From: Tanytarsus gracilentus
Lineage: Eukaryota; Arthropoda; Insecta; Diptera; Chironomidae
NCBI GenBank assembly: GCA_038502055.1
Contig: JAXRKN010000041.1
Coordinates: forward strand, 25,001-89,000
Reading direction: 5' to 3'
Length of the DNA: 64,000 bases
The translations under genes and the position numbers were made by a program. Below are positions 22,593-34,985 of the stretch, one piece after another (position 1 is the stretch's first letter; each line of letters starts with the position of its first letter). Under the pieces are notes generated by a model. The model had not been told where the DNA came from. It ran no database searches and saw only the letters and a program-made list of their open reading frames with translations.

Positions 22593-25500
22593 ATGTCATT
22601 AAATCTAAATATAAAGCAAGTAAAGGGGAATTTGCAACGACTACTTTTTGACAAGAATCTCACTGATTTGGTTCGTGGATTAAGAAACAATAAGGATAAT
22701 GAGGTAAAGTAGCGATCGCGAGGATTTTTAGTAAATGGTTCTAAAATTATGGTTCCACATCATCATTATATTGGAGAAGAAAAAACCAACTTTCCTTCTT
22801 CTTTTTCATTCTTTTGACTTTCTTAAAGGCAAACTATATAGGACAGTGCATTGAGGAGATTAAACAAGAACTGCGAATCGACAACATAAGTGTAAAATGT
22901 AATGCAGTTGCTAAACTAACATACGTGAGTCAAAACAATTAAAACATATTAATTGTAAAAAATAAAAATATTTTAGCTTCAAATGTGTGGATACGACATC
23001 TCATGGGCCGGTTTTAATATCATTGAAGTGATGAGTTCAAGTAAATTCACGTGTAAACGTGTAGGCTATCTGGCGGCAAGTCAGAGCTTTCATCCAGCAA
23101 CAGATCTTCTTATGCTCACCACCAATATGATCCGAAAAGATTTGAGTGCAACAAATCAATATGATGCTGGTGTTACTTTGAGTGGTCTAAGCTGCTTCAT
23201 TTCACCTGATCTCTCTCGAGATCTGGCCAATGACATTATGACATTGATGAATTCTACTAAACCATACTTGCGAATGAAGGCCGTTCTAATGATGTATAAG
23301 GTGTTTCTCAACCATCCAGAAGCACTCAGGCCAGCGTTTCCCAAGCTCAAAGAGAAACTCGAAGATCCCGATCCTGGTGTTCAATCGGCCGCTGTTAACG
23401 TTATTTGTGAACTTGCTCGAAAGAATCCGAAAAATTATCTCTCGCTAGCACCAATATTTTTCAAACTAATGACGACATCAACGAATAATTGGATGCTAAT
23501 CAAAATTATTAAATTGGTAAGTTCATCTTTCAAAATTCGAAACTAAATCGAAACTAAATTCATATTTGAATAAAAAGTTTGCAAGTTTTTTGGTATATGG
23601 TGGACCATCTTTGAGTATGAGTTTCACAAAACCATTGATAGAGATCATCAACAGGTTATTCAAAAAAACATTTTCTGATATGTTACCTATCGCTTTTAAT
23701 GTTATATAAAGCTAATAAGAGTAATTAATCCATTTGAAATATTGTAGTTTGGCGCGCTCACTCCCATAGAACCTCGATTAGGAAAGAAATTGATTGAACC
23801 ACTTACGAATTTAATTCATAGGCAAGTTGTGTGTCTCTTTGGAAATAATTTTTTATGTCTAAATTCACTTTATGTTGTCTAACGAACAGTACTTCCGCAA
23901 TGAGCCTTCTATACGAGTGCATAAATACCGTTATTGCCGTCTTAATAAGCATCAGTAGTGGAATGCCAAATCACACAGCTTCAATTCAACTCTGCGTTCA
24001 AAAGTTGAGAATTCTTATAGAAGATTCTGATCAAAATCTGAAATATCTTGGCCTTTTAGCAATGTCAAAAATTCTCAAGACACATCCAAAAAGTGTCCAA
24101 TCACATAAGGATTTGATTTTAGCTTGTCTCGATGACAAAGACGAATCAATACGGTTACGGGCTCTTGACTTACTCTACGGTATGGTTTCAAAAAAGAATC
24201 TTATGGAGATTGTAAATAAACTCTTGGGACATATGGAGCGTGCTGAAGGCAACGTGTATCGTGATGAACTGTTGCTAAAGGTTATTGAAATTTGTTCACA
24301 AGAGTCATATCAACACGTAGCCAATTTCGAGTGGTATCTGACAGTTTTGGTAGAGCTAATTCAACTGGAAACTTGTTCTAAGCACGGAAGTATCATCGCT
24401 GATCAACTTCTAGACGTGACAATTCGTGTTGAGAGTGTTCGTAAATTTTCCGTCAATGAGATGGTGAATTTGATCAATTCTTTTTCATACTCTTCACAAA
24501 CAAATACCATGTATGAAGTTCTTTATGCGGCTGCATGGATAATCGGCGAGTTCACAAATGAAATTGAAGTGCCCTACGAAGTCCTGAAACTTTTCCTTGA
24601 AGATCGATCTATCCCCGGACACATTCGAGCTGTATTTGTCCATAATTCCATTAAAATTTTTACCCATCTCCTCGACATCGAAATTAACAATCAAGATTTA
24701 CAATCTTTAAAGAACGTCACTGATCTTATGGAACAACAGCTTCAAAATTTTGTCAGTAATGGAGACATTGAGGTGCAAGAGAGGGCATCAGCTGCTTTAG
24801 TGGTTGTTCAAACAATAAAGTATCATCTCAACACCGATGATATTAACGCGACAGCCGGAAACAATAAAGATTTACTTAACGATGTTGGTGATAAAGAAAT
24901 TGGGAATGCTGATATCTCTTCGTTATCTGTAGGTTTACTGAACTTAGTTTCAGAGCTTAAATCTTTATTCGAAGGCGAACTTTTGCCCGTTGCTCCGAAA
25001 GCACAACGAAAAGTTCAGCTACCTGATGGACTTAATCTAGAGGAATGGATTAATGATGGACCATCCAGCGAAATTTCGAGTGATGGTACTCTATTTATTA
25101 TTTTCATCTTTAAAAATATTTTCATAATAAACCCTGTTTAATAAAAAACCTGATGGAAAAATTCAAACTTGCAGTCTGCCACAAATGGTAAAATGTAGAA
25201 AATATGAGCGTGATTTTCTCTAGATTTTAAATTAAAAATTTCACCTACTAGCTCCTAAGCTGATAAAAAAAATTTACGTTTGTAAACTCATTTTTGTTTA
25301 AAGACTTATAAACTGAACTAATTTTATAATTCATGAATTTTTCTCTCTCTTTTCAAAATTTTACCACTTACTTCCTAACCACCAAGTTTGATTTTTTTAA
25401 CAGCTTTTTTACGTCCGGTTATTTATTGTATTCTCTCAATTGAAATTCACTGCTTAAAAGTCCATAAATCATTTTATTTATTTATAAAAAACACTTCATT

Positions 25501-26394
25501 AACAATATTTACTTTTAAAATTTAGATGGAGAAGAGGAAAGCAAAGGTGATGGGCTGTTTGTGTCAAGTCGTGGAAATGGAAGTGATAAGGGCAGTCGAA
25601 AGGATAGTTTCGAGCCGACCCCCGAAGAAATGGAAAAAATTCGTGAGGCGAGAAAAATGCTGCAAGCACACAATCCAAATTACTTGAAATCGTCGGCTTT
25701 GAGCAAAAATGGAGAAATGAAAGACTATGACAACATCGATGAGATTCCAATTGCAGCATTAAATCTTGACGTCCCTCTGAAGGTAAGTACCTCCCCCCCT
25801 CCCCATGCATAATTTCTAAAAGACTTGTGAATTTTGAAAAAATTTAGAATTTTTCTACAAATGTTCCAATCACAGAATTTAAAATGAAAGATTGCTTGAT
25901 TAAAATATTTCAATCAATTTAAATTTTTTTTTCAACTAAAGGTTCGTCCTAAAACCAAGAGATCAGAAAAATATCTCGAAGAAAATCGAAAAACTAAAGA
26001 TAGAGAAGATAAACATAGTAAAAAATCAAAGAGGAAATCTAAAAAAAGTAAAAAGCAAGAAATCAATTCTGTGAGTGAATCTGATGAGCCAAAATCAGTT
26101 CACGTGGTAAACAAGGCAATGGAGTTACCAGAAGGAGCTTTACTATCCGATAATGATGGAAAAAATGAGCTTAATCTCAATGATCCTCATCGTGCACTTG
26201 ATATTAATTTGGAGGATGAGTTTTACACCACAATGACATCGTCATCATCGATTCAAAAACAACAGTCGAATGCATCGGACGTTTTGAATAAAATTGAGGG
26301 AAAGTCTCATCGCAAGAAAATGGAGGATGATAAACTTGTAAAATTTATAGAAAGTGGCGAAAAAAAGAAGAAAGGTAAAAAGCATAAACATTAG
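22593..26394 (+). CDS. g: AP-3 complex subunit delta
   Basis: Exons 22593-22703, 22829-22924, 22977-23516, 23748-23821, 23890-25085, 25526-25782 and 25942-26394 give 908 residues. The large N-terminal adaptin domain of helical repeats is well conserved (LFDKNLTDLVRGLRNNK, DISWAGFNIIEVMSSSKF, GALTPIEPRLGKKLIEPLT, SAMSLLYECINTVI). The C-terminal part is a lysine-rich hinge ending GEKKKKGKKHKH. AP-3 delta is the orthologue of Drosophila garnet and sorts cargo to lysosome-related organelles such as pigment granules. Intron 4 has a GC donor (GCAAGT), since only this joins IHS to TSAMS. The protein stops at the lysine-rich hinge and appears to lack the ear region of typical family members. A foldback element sits in intron 5. 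Confidence 0.92.
25145..25432. repeat. Foldback repeat with CGTCCGGTT outer end, in garnet intron 5
   Basis: The left arm GATGGAAAAATTCAAACTTG plus TGGTAAAAT and the right arm ATTTTACCACTTACTTCC, TTTGATTTTTTTAACAGC and ACGTCCGGTTATTTATTG are imperfect inverted copies. The same arms recur at 59573-60325 and 61337-62930, and one arm at 53838-53885. Confidence 0.6.
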
Positions 26395-26880
26395 CGAAAG
26401 AAGGAAGCAAAAGGTCGAGAAGACAAAATCTAATTTCGGTGATGAAGAGCCTTGTCAATTTCCTCATTCCTCCCTCCTTCTCTCTTAGATCTTTTAGAAT
26501 GCATATATTTCATAAATAAATAAAATTTGAGTTTAACGATCAAATTAATGTCTTAAATGTATCTAGTTTACAATTTCTGTTCCTATGTTCGAGCATATAT
26601 CTCCACTATATACTATTCATCTACAAATTAAGATAATTGATAAAACTAATAAAATGATGAATAAATGAAAATTATACAAACACTATATATTATTTGTAGA
26701 ATTTTTGAGAAATAGCACGCATGTGATTTTTTTATTCGTTATGGTTCTGCATGGTTTTACTTTTCTTATTTCGCACGAGTCTTTAAATTGTGACGATTAC
26801 ATCCATTTTTTGCAATCTAGCTAGGAAAACTCAAGAATGTCGCATTTATCGATTTAATGTTCAGAGAAGCTAAAAAGATC
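26395..26880. other. garnet 3' region and AT-rich DNA
   Basis: An AATAAATAAA polyadenylation-like signal lies at about 26513, about 120 bases after the garnet stop. Nothing else is recognised. Confidence 0.5.
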
Positions 26881-26884
26881 TAAG

Positions 26885-26990
26885 CCGCCGCTACCGAGTC
26901 TCGAACCATAGACCTCGTAGCCTGGACTTGAACCAACACCTCTATGTATGCGCCACAGTGTCCTACCATTGGACCACCACGGTGTTATGA
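26885..26990 (-). repeat. tRNA-like SINE head or tRNA relic
   Basis: On the minus strand TGGTCCAATGG fits the RNA polymerase III A box. GGTTCAAGTCC fits the B box 42 bases later, the spacing found in tRNAs. A second B-box-like GGTTCGAGACT follows. The would-be acceptor arms do not pair, so it is not a functional tRNA. A tRNA-derived SINE head is the simplest reading. There is no second copy in the window to confirm it. Confidence 0.5.
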
Positions 26991-27084
26991 CTCTCTCGGC
27001 AAAAGCTCTACTTAAACCTCTCTTTGCTCTCTATCACACACTTCAACATTTGATATTCCAGCATTTAAGCTGATTTAATATTTT

Positions 27085-28495
27085 TACTCAAGCGAGATAT
27101 CCCGATGTCTTGAAAAAAGCGTTAATAACACCCGTGTATAAACAAACTGGAGAGAAACATGATAAAGAAAACTTTGGCCCAATTAGTGTCTTACCGATCG
27201 TAAACAAAATTATTGAGATTATTCTTCTAGACAGATTGGATTCAATTCGCATTTAGAAAAAATTCTGGTACTGATTTAGCTTTGAAACAATTCATTTCAT
27301 CACATCAACGTAGCGCTTGATCAAAGAGAGCTTTTGGGGTAGTGTTTTAAGATGTCAAAAAAGCATATGACTCTGTAAATCATAACGATCTTACAAAGAA
27401 ACTAGAAACGTGCAGCATCAGAGGTGTAGCAAACGACATCTTATCAAGCTATTTTATAAATAGAAAACAAGCAGTTAAGATAAAAGAGGACATCATCAAG
27501 TTCGAAAACGTTGATAAAGGAATTGGTCAAGGATCTAATATCGGTCCGACAATATTCAATTTTATTCTAAATGATTTTTAACATCTTCCATTAAAGCGCA
27601 GAGCCATTAGATACGCCGATGATATTGCAATTTTTTACGAGTTCACAAATGAAAGTGAGTTCATAGAAGCAGTCGTTCATGACTTAAAAATAATAGACGA
27701 ATATAATAAGATAAATGGCATGAGTATCAATCCGTCGAAATCAAAATTTATAATAATAACGCGAAAGTCTCAAATCAACTCTATTCAACTAGACGAAATT
27801 GATATAGGCAACAATGAAAAAATAATGTAATCAAGGAAGTTTTGTGTCTCTTCAGATCCATGCATTCAGCAGCAGAGAATTGCGGATCTTAGGGGATTTT
27901 TTACCTTGTCGTCAGTTAAAACTGAATGAATAAAAATAAAATATAAAAATTGGAAAAAAAATAGGAAGAGTGAAGTGTCATAGATATCTTGGCTTGGATA
28001 TAGATGAAACAGCAAGCATGTGTGAGCATATGAAAGGATTGATAGGAAAATTAAAGCCAGTAGTCAACATATTATCGATTCTCAAATGGCTCCCTAGCCG
28101 TTTTCCATCAAAAAAATTACACTCACAATTTGCAATGTTCTTCCGATAACAGGCGTGATCGTTTACTCATCAATGTCCACAAGATCAAGACGGGTTTGAC
28201 AACAACTAGCATAGAGCTTCCTTTGAACAATGGCAAATTCTTCGAAACAGCGGCGATTTTAAAAAAGGAAGATTTAACAGTGACTACCTAAAAAGAGATA
28301 TAAGTTATTTTGGCGTCACCACCATAATTAATTCATTATCAAAACAAATTAAATCATTTTAAAACATTGACACATTTAAGGTCTATGTTAAGAAATTACT
28401 ACTTGCAAAGCGCAGCATTCTATTGAAATGTGATCCTTATGCACTCTTAGATGACTTACGAAGGCTGAAAGTGACTGAAAACATCTGATGGGGGC
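27085..28495 (+). pseudogene. Decayed non-LTR retrotransposon RT region
   Basis: Conceptual translation across several stops and slips gives RT motifs in order: YPDVLKKALITPVYK, ENFGPISVLPIVNKI, FAFRKNSGTDLAL, DVKKAYDSVNH, KGIGQGSNIGPTIFNF and the active-site box RYADDIAIFYE. The downstream thumb (GRVKCHRYLGLDID) follows after a small insertion at about 27825-27963. It then continues with LEQWQ-like sequence and a C-terminal YFGVTTIINSL region. This is a jockey/CR1-like relic different from the LINE at the left edge. Confidence 0.8.
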
Positions 28496-29043
28496 GCAAA
28501 ATTAATTATTTGCCTTGCAAAACAAAATATTTTTTTATCTCGAAAACGTAAACAAACAAATTTCAGGGATCAACTATAGATTTAAATTTAGATGGACCGT
28601 TATAACTAAAATCAGTATTTTTTCCATCATATTTATCCTAAACACTTTAAACAAACCAAGTTCATTCTGAAGTCTATACCAATTCATCTATTAACTAAAA
28701 CCCAACAATCTCCACTAGATAGTTTATTGATAAAAATTATTTGTATTTTTAAAATTTAAATGTGTCAAACGTAAAATCTAAAAATCAATAAATAACGTGA
28801 GTGTAGTTTTTAATGGGGTGGCGTAAGTCTCAACGTCACTTCAGCGCTCTCGTCGTCCAAAAAAAATTATTATTTCTCTTATATGATTTTTTATAGTTAA
28901 TAAAACTAATAAATATTTTTTGTAATTACCCATTTCTGGTTTTTTGTTCTGCTGATTTTAGACGCATACTCATTTTAGTTTTTCTTTTAAATTTTTAATA
29001 ACTCTTTATTGTAATATTCAGTTACATCTGCACAATTGCGCAT
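28496..29043. other. AT-rich intergenic DNA
   Basis: Lies between the LINE relic and the 3' end of the folate-enzyme gene. No coding or RNA feature is visible. Confidence 0.5.
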
Positions 29044-30393
29044 TCAATTTAAATGGAAATTATATGCTGTTTCTACCAATTTCAATTTCTTAGCAGCCAC
29101 GAATGTGTTTCGCATTAGCATTGCAACGGTCATTGGCCCCACTCCACCTTACATTAAAAATTAGAAACATTTAAAAATCAATATAAAATAAATAAATTTA
29201 AATTTAACCTGGAACTGGTGTGATAAATCCAGCAACTTTTTTAACTTCTTCAAAGTCAACATCACCAACTAATTTATGTTTTCCAGTCTTTTCGTCATAG
29301 ATTCGAGTAATTCCTACGTCAATGACGGCGGCTCCTACTTTAACCATTTCGGCAGTAATGAGCCCAGGCACGCCAGTCGCACTGACAATTATATCAGCCA
29401 TTTTACAAAATTTCTTAAGTTCATCTGGTGGTGTGAAACGATGACAGATTGTAACAGTAGCATCCATTGCACAAGTATCATGTCGTCCGTCTGCATGGAG
29501 AAGCATCATTAAAGGCATTCCTACATTCTTACTTCGACCAACTACTACTGCATGCTTTCCAAAGGTTTCTATTTGAGAGCGCTTAATGAGTTCCTGGACA
29601 CCGAGAGGCGTGCAAGGAATCAACGTATTCATATCAAGGCAGAGTCTTCCTATATTTTTCTCGTTGAATCCATCGACGTCTTTATCGCAGCTAACAAAAT
29701 TACATATTTTTCTTTCGTTAATATGGTCAGGAAGCGGAAGTTGAACTAAAATGCCATCCACCGTTTTGTCTTTATTGAGATCAGCAATGACTTTCATTAG
29801 TTCAGCTTCGCTAATGGTGCTAGCTAGCTGTTTTGTGGAACTTTTGATTCCAACATCTTGAGCCGCCTAAAATAATTTTATTAGCTAAAAGTTCATTGAC
29901 AAAAGTTCAACAACCAACAACCTTCATTTTATTCCTCACGTAAGTGTGTGATGCTGGATCATCACCAACAAGCACAGCTGTGAGCTGAGGAGCGCGATGA
30001 TTTCCATTTTTCATCCATTCTTGAATTTGCTCTCGAATTTCGCATCGGATATCTTCAGCAATCTGTTGAAAAATTCCAGAAAAAAGTATAAATTATAATT
30101 CCATTAACTATAATATCAGTTACCTTTTTCCCATCAATAATTTTTGCTTCCGATATTGTCGGCTCTTGACTGCAATGTTGAATAAATTAGACAGTTTGAA
30201 TTCTCAATATTTAAGGAACTTTTAGAGATATACATAAACAAGACATGATATTTTTTTACATTTCATTATGTTTAAATTTAACAAAAATCTTCGCTACTGC
30301 ACATCTCTCATTAATTCTTTTAGCTCGATGAAGTACGTAATTATTGTTGTTTACTAGACGACGCGTCAGACCGTGAAATCGGCGGCAAAACAT
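29044..30393 (-). CDS. Nmdmc: Mitochondrial methylenetetrahydrofolate dehydrogenase/cyclohydrolase (MTHFD2 type)
   Basis: Exons (5' to 3') 30260-30393, 30124-30169, 29922-30062, 29209-29866 and 29044-29147 give 360 residues. The first exon is arginine-rich with few acids (MFCRRFHGLTRRLV), a good mitochondrial presequence. Family signatures follow: VGDDPASHTYVRNKMKAA with the catalytic Y-x3-K, DGILVQLPLP, DKDVDGF, VVGRSKNVGMP and TPVPGGVGPMT. The enzyme interconverts 5,10-methylene- and 10-formyl-tetrahydrofolate in mitochondria. Length and presequence favour the bifunctional MTHFD2/Nmdmc type over the trifunctional cytosolic enzyme, which would have a synthetase domain. All introns are short with GT-AG ends. 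Confidence 0.93.
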
Positions 30394-31610
30394 TTTGCTA
30401 GAGTGAATGTTTTACTATTTTCAGATTATGTTGGCTTTCGAGACACTGGGAATTTGAAAACAAAAAAATTTCCTATTTTGATATTTCCTATCGCATGTTT
30501 TTGAACGTCATAACGACTTCTTTATTGCTCTAAGTCAATATATTTTCAAAGAAACTAGTGCAATGCAGTTCAAGAAGATTATTTAAAAATTTAAAACCAG
30601 ATTTTCGGAACTGAGATAATTATTTTTTCTTTATCAAGAATACAGCTCCATCTTTTGAGGTTTTTGAGAATTTCAAAAAACCCAACATGGATATTTTTAT
30701 CTTATTTATTTAATAAAATAAAATATACACAGTATATTATTTATATGCGTTTGCGTTTATATGAAAGCAGATCATGTTGATTCTCTTAAATGTTCTATTT
30801 GTCTTACCATGTGATAGTAGTTTCAGGTGCCGGGCTCATTTTTTTCCTCTGCAAATATCCGAATTTTTCGTCAACACGTGCAAACTTCGATAAAAACGTG
30901 ACAAAATTTTTTCTTTCTTTGATTTCACAGAGAAAACTTTTTTATCAGTTGATAATGATTCTGTTTTTCACTTCAAGCACCTCCAGCAGAGCAATGAAGC
31001 ATTATGACTCAATTTTGTAGCTTTTTAATTAATATAAGAGTATGAAACTATAAAATATTAAAGATAGAGGGAGAGAAACCAACAAATTAACTCTCACAAA
31101 ATGGGGCTCTAGCTTTTACGCTCTCCTAAGCTGCTCGCCCTTGCAAAAAATGCAGGTAGGAGAGAATTTTTTCTCATCTTTGTGTATATCTGCAAAGTTT
31201 AAAATTGAACAAGTGGGTGCCCGGTACGCAGCGTTCGCCTTTTCCGTGAGAGCTCCGCTTTTTATTTTATCGTGTTGCAATAGATATTGCATGAAGATCG
31301 GTAGGAGGAAATAAGTGAAATTTAATTTAGTTAATTTTTAATAAAATTGTCGGAATTAGAGAAATCTCGTTCCGGAGTCACCGATATACCGATATTTTTT
31401 GGACTGTTGAAAGTGCGTTCAAGAGCTTTTTAAAAAATCAAATTTCGATCCAGCGGGATTTCAAATTTCGCTATTATAGCTAATTTCGGCCTCTTTTTAA
31501 AATACAAGCAAACTGGAATTGTTGAAATAATACAAATAAATTTTACGCAAGAACTTTTAATTTTACTTTATTTTAAATAGATGAAAACATCAACAATGTA
31601 TTAGCATTTT
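30394..31610. other. Intergenic DNA without recognised features
   Basis: AT-rich promoter side of the folate enzyme and spacer towards MCM4. A short frame at 30790-31020 has no recognisable product. A more GC-rich patch at 31100-31270 contains no repeat seen elsewhere in this window. Confidence 0.5.
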
Positions 31611-31867
31611 AATTAATTCAAAAATTCCAAAACAGAATACTACGAATGGTCCTTAATGAAAATAGATTCACTCGTATCCAACATCTTAACGAAACGGCAG
31701 CACTAGTTAAGGATTATATTGATAAATTAACGGCGAAGCCAACAGCAGCAAAATTGATGAAAATTATTCAATTTAATTTTTCTTTATTGATGTTTACTAA
31801 AAAAATCAAAACAATGACGAGAGCAGTACGCCAGTTACGTATTATGGATTTGAATATATTGTATTAA
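31611..31867 (+). pseudogene. 3' fragment of a jockey-like ORF2
   Basis: The frame IQNRILRMVLNENRFTRI, HLNETAALVKDYIDKL and on to a stop at 31865 resembles the conserved C-terminal end of jockey-type LINE proteins (QNK-LR-I--AP-Y-RN---H-DL---V-D-I). No RT is upstream. It is a dead fragment just beyond the MCM4 3' end. Confidence 0.55.
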
Positions 31868-31916
31868 TTAGCACAAAATAAACTATTTCTTATTGAATTA
31901 AAAAAAAATAGCTTTT

Positions 31917-34900
31917 TTAGCAAATACGGATTGTATTTCCAATAACAGTAACAATGCCATCATCTTGGAGTTCCTTCAACGCATCTTCAAATTGTTCTCG
32001 AGTGATAAGCTGTAATATTTAAAAAATAAATGTATTAATAAAAATGCTAATTCAGAGAGTAACTTATTTTTTTCCACGAAGATGCATCTTCAAAAAAATG
32101 TTTGATCCACTCGCTCTGACCTTAGAGCTTTCATCTGGCGAAAACCCGAAGTCTCTAGGTAGCTCAGGGGCTGAAATCTTGATGGAACAGACGGACGGAC
32201 AGATGAGTATACAAGCGTTACAAGCGTTGATGCCGAGATTTGAATTAATAATGTTTGGGAAAAATGGATTACGAGAATTTAAGCTTTAACGATTACTTTT
32301 AGTGATGCATCTTCGTGGATTTTTTTTTACAATTTGCGATGCTTCTTTGATGTCTCCTAAGAACTTTTGATAAGGAATAGTTTTCGACTTATTCTTCTTC
32401 TTCAGAATATCTTTGATGAATGAAATCAATTCTGCACGTTTCTTACGAGCTGTTGTGGATAAACCCGTAGTTAAAATTCCAACATCTATCTTTCCAGAGT
32501 GTGGATCCGTTGCAGACTGCTTTAAAGCTTCTCTATGTAAACGCCAAGCTTCTTCAACATCAACGATTTCAACTTTTTGACTTAAACGCACTTTGGCGTG
32601 AGCTTCAGCGAGACGAATTAGACTTTCAAGTTGACGTGGGTAGGCAGAAATCTGTCCTCTTCCAGCACCAATTTTGCGCATGTCGACATATGCTTGAATG
32701 AGTCTTTGTTGTGCTTCATCTGTTAATTTTGGGTTGACATGTTCCCGAGCGTATGCGATGTAATCTCTTAAAATGCCCATGTCAAAGAGTGTGTCTTCAT
32801 CTTCACGATTGCCAGCATAATACAATGAAACCAAGTGCGTGGCCAAACGCTTATCGAACAATTCGTCCTGAGGATCAAGGATCAAAAAAATCAAATCGAA
32901 ACGCGACATAAGGGTATGAGGTAAATTGACATTTTCAATGATCGTCTTATTCTTATTCCACTGGGATTCCGATGGATTACATGAGGCTAAAATTGAAGTG
33001 CGAGCATTTAGTTGACAAATTATTCCTGCCTTTGCAATGCTCAAAGTTGATTGTTCCATGACCTCGTGTAATGTGCTGCGACAAGAGTCGCTCATTTTGT
33101 CAAATTCATCAATGCAGCAAATACCATTGTCTGCCAAAACGAGCGAACCCGTTTGAAGTGTCAATTGTCGAGTATCTGGGTCTCGAGTAACGTAAGCTAA
33201 ACAAATTATATTTAGCAATGACATAATATACAGCCGAAAATATGACTTACCTGTAAGACCGACCGCACTAGATCCCTTTCCCGAAGTGTATTGTGAGCGT
33301 GGAATAAGGTTGAAAACGTATTGCAAGAGCTGTGATTTTGAAGTACCAGGATCACCGCACAGAAGAATGTGAATTTCAGATCGAAAACTTTGACGTCCGC
33401 CGGCTGAGTGCTTTTTCTTGGTGCCACCGAAAAGTTGAAGTAAAATTCCCTTCTTAATATCAACATTTTCATAAATTGACGGAGCAATTGTGCGTGCCAA
33501 TCTGTCGTAGACATCGGGTTTTTGTGCCAATGTGTGCATCAATTCAACTCTCTCGGGTGTAAAGAGATGTTCTTTGCCCTCCTCAGACTCATAAAGACGC
33601 TTCTTGTCCAACTTTGGTTTTTGAAATAGTTGATGAATAAGAAATAATAAATTGAATAAACTTAATATAGTAATTTTAATAAAGAAATAATAATTGAATC
33701 AAAATAATTATCAAATCACCTTTCGGAAATGAACAACGTCAATGTGTGTCTTGTAAACTGACGACACTGTTCTCATGCGGGGATTTTCTTGAATCGGAAT
33801 CGCACGATAGATTCCCGTAACAGTTATCCGGTCGCCCGGCTGTACTTTATCAACCAAATCATTGTAGGCAAACATAAGAATGTTGTGTGGCGTTTGTCCA
33901 GCGGCCATGTCTTCTTGCGACTCTTGTAGCTTGATTAATTGTTTATCGGTAAAATGAGAGCGATTATGGATCAGTTGAAAGCAATGATTTGTATTGCAGT
34001 GAGCACAGAGCGTTGGTTCTTGAATTCGTCCACGGTCAATCTCTACTGATGTGCTAAACGAGCAGACGATGCATTTGAAAAAAGCTTCTCGCATCTCCGG
34101 TATGATGTTTGAACAGCGTATAATCATTCCACTAATGGAAATTAGTTGATCAATATCTTCGGGATTGAGAGAACGCATATTTCTATTTTTTTCTGCGTTA
34201 AATGGTCGCACTTGAATTTGATGCTCTAAAACAGCGACTGGGTATTTTTCGAAAAATATTTCGTTGGTAGCCATATCGAAAGCCGGAATAACTTCTTGTG
34301 GATAACAAATGAGCTGATTATACAACTGTTTGTCAAACATTTTCAAATGTGCTGCATTGATGTGGAGAAAAGGGAACTCGATTGCATTAACTTCGTATAG
34401 CTTTTGCATGTATAGCGGCTCATTGAGGATCATACTTTCTTCAACTTCATCTTGTTCAGCATCGGGATCAATGTAGCGCATGAGGAAATCTCTGAATTTG
34501 TTTTTACACTCGCTAATTATAACATTAGTCCCCTGTTCCATTAGCTGAGCTTGAGCGACTGTATCTGATTCAGATTGAGAATCGACTTCAGAGATGGTAT
34601 CTAATTGACCAACAACGGTCACTTGACGAGTATGTCGTCCTGCACCACGAATATCTGGCCGCATTTTATGAGGTGTATTTTGCATGCTTGAATGGGGAGT
34701 CCTAATAGACCCGATGCTGCTGGGTGTTCCATAATTCAATGGCGAGTTTAAATCAATATCGGAAGAGTTCATGTGGCGTGGTGTTGCTGATGGCGGGAAG
34801 CTATAATTTTCTGATCCTTCATGCATTGGCGTTTGACCTGACGCAATCACGGCATTTCTCATCGGAGTATCAACGGATTGACGTTCTATAAGGAAATTTT

Positions 34901-34985
34901 AATATTTTTTTAGAAACATTATCTTAATTTGAGTATATTTACCATCTTCTTCACGGCGACGGGGTGTAGCATTGGATTCAGACAT
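31917..34985 (-). CDS. dpa: DNA replication licensing factor MCM4
   Basis: Exons 34943-34985, 33720-34885, 33251-33611, 32331-33196 and 31917-32009 give 842 residues. The N terminus is S/T-P-rich (NATPRRREE, SGQTPMHEG), suited to CDK/DDK control. Then come the OB/zinc region with paired CIVC and CAHC, the AAA+ core with Walker A GDPGTSKSQLL, Walker B CCIDEFDKM, the arginine finger MSRFDLIF, and a C-terminal winged helix (LITREQFEDALKELQDDG). It is one of six subunits of the replicative helicase, orthologous to Drosophila disc proliferation abnormal. The last intron has acquired a Helentron-like fragment flanked by a 15-bp inverted pair. The upstream 193 bp is shared with a divergent gene. Confidence 0.96.
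32076..32320 (-). mobile_element. Helentron-like fragment in the last MCM4 intron
   Basis: TCTGGCGAAAACCCGAAGTC and GGAACAGACGGACGGACAG, ending at CAAGCGTTAC, match the left end of the Helentron-like family in reverse orientation. CCACGAAGATGCATC (about 32077) and GATGCATCTTCGTGG (about 32304) form a perfect inverted pair on either side. Confidence 0.6.

Noticed and set aside
26885..26990. Functional tRNA gene
   Set aside because: A and B boxes are present, but the acceptor arms do not pair.
28478..28492. Another hammerhead near ACATCTGATG
   Set aside because: The sequence reads CTGATGGG, without the CTGANGA core or a following GAAA.
30790..31020. Small gene of 76 residues
   Set aside because: No recognisable domain or splice context; compatible with chance in AT-rich DNA.
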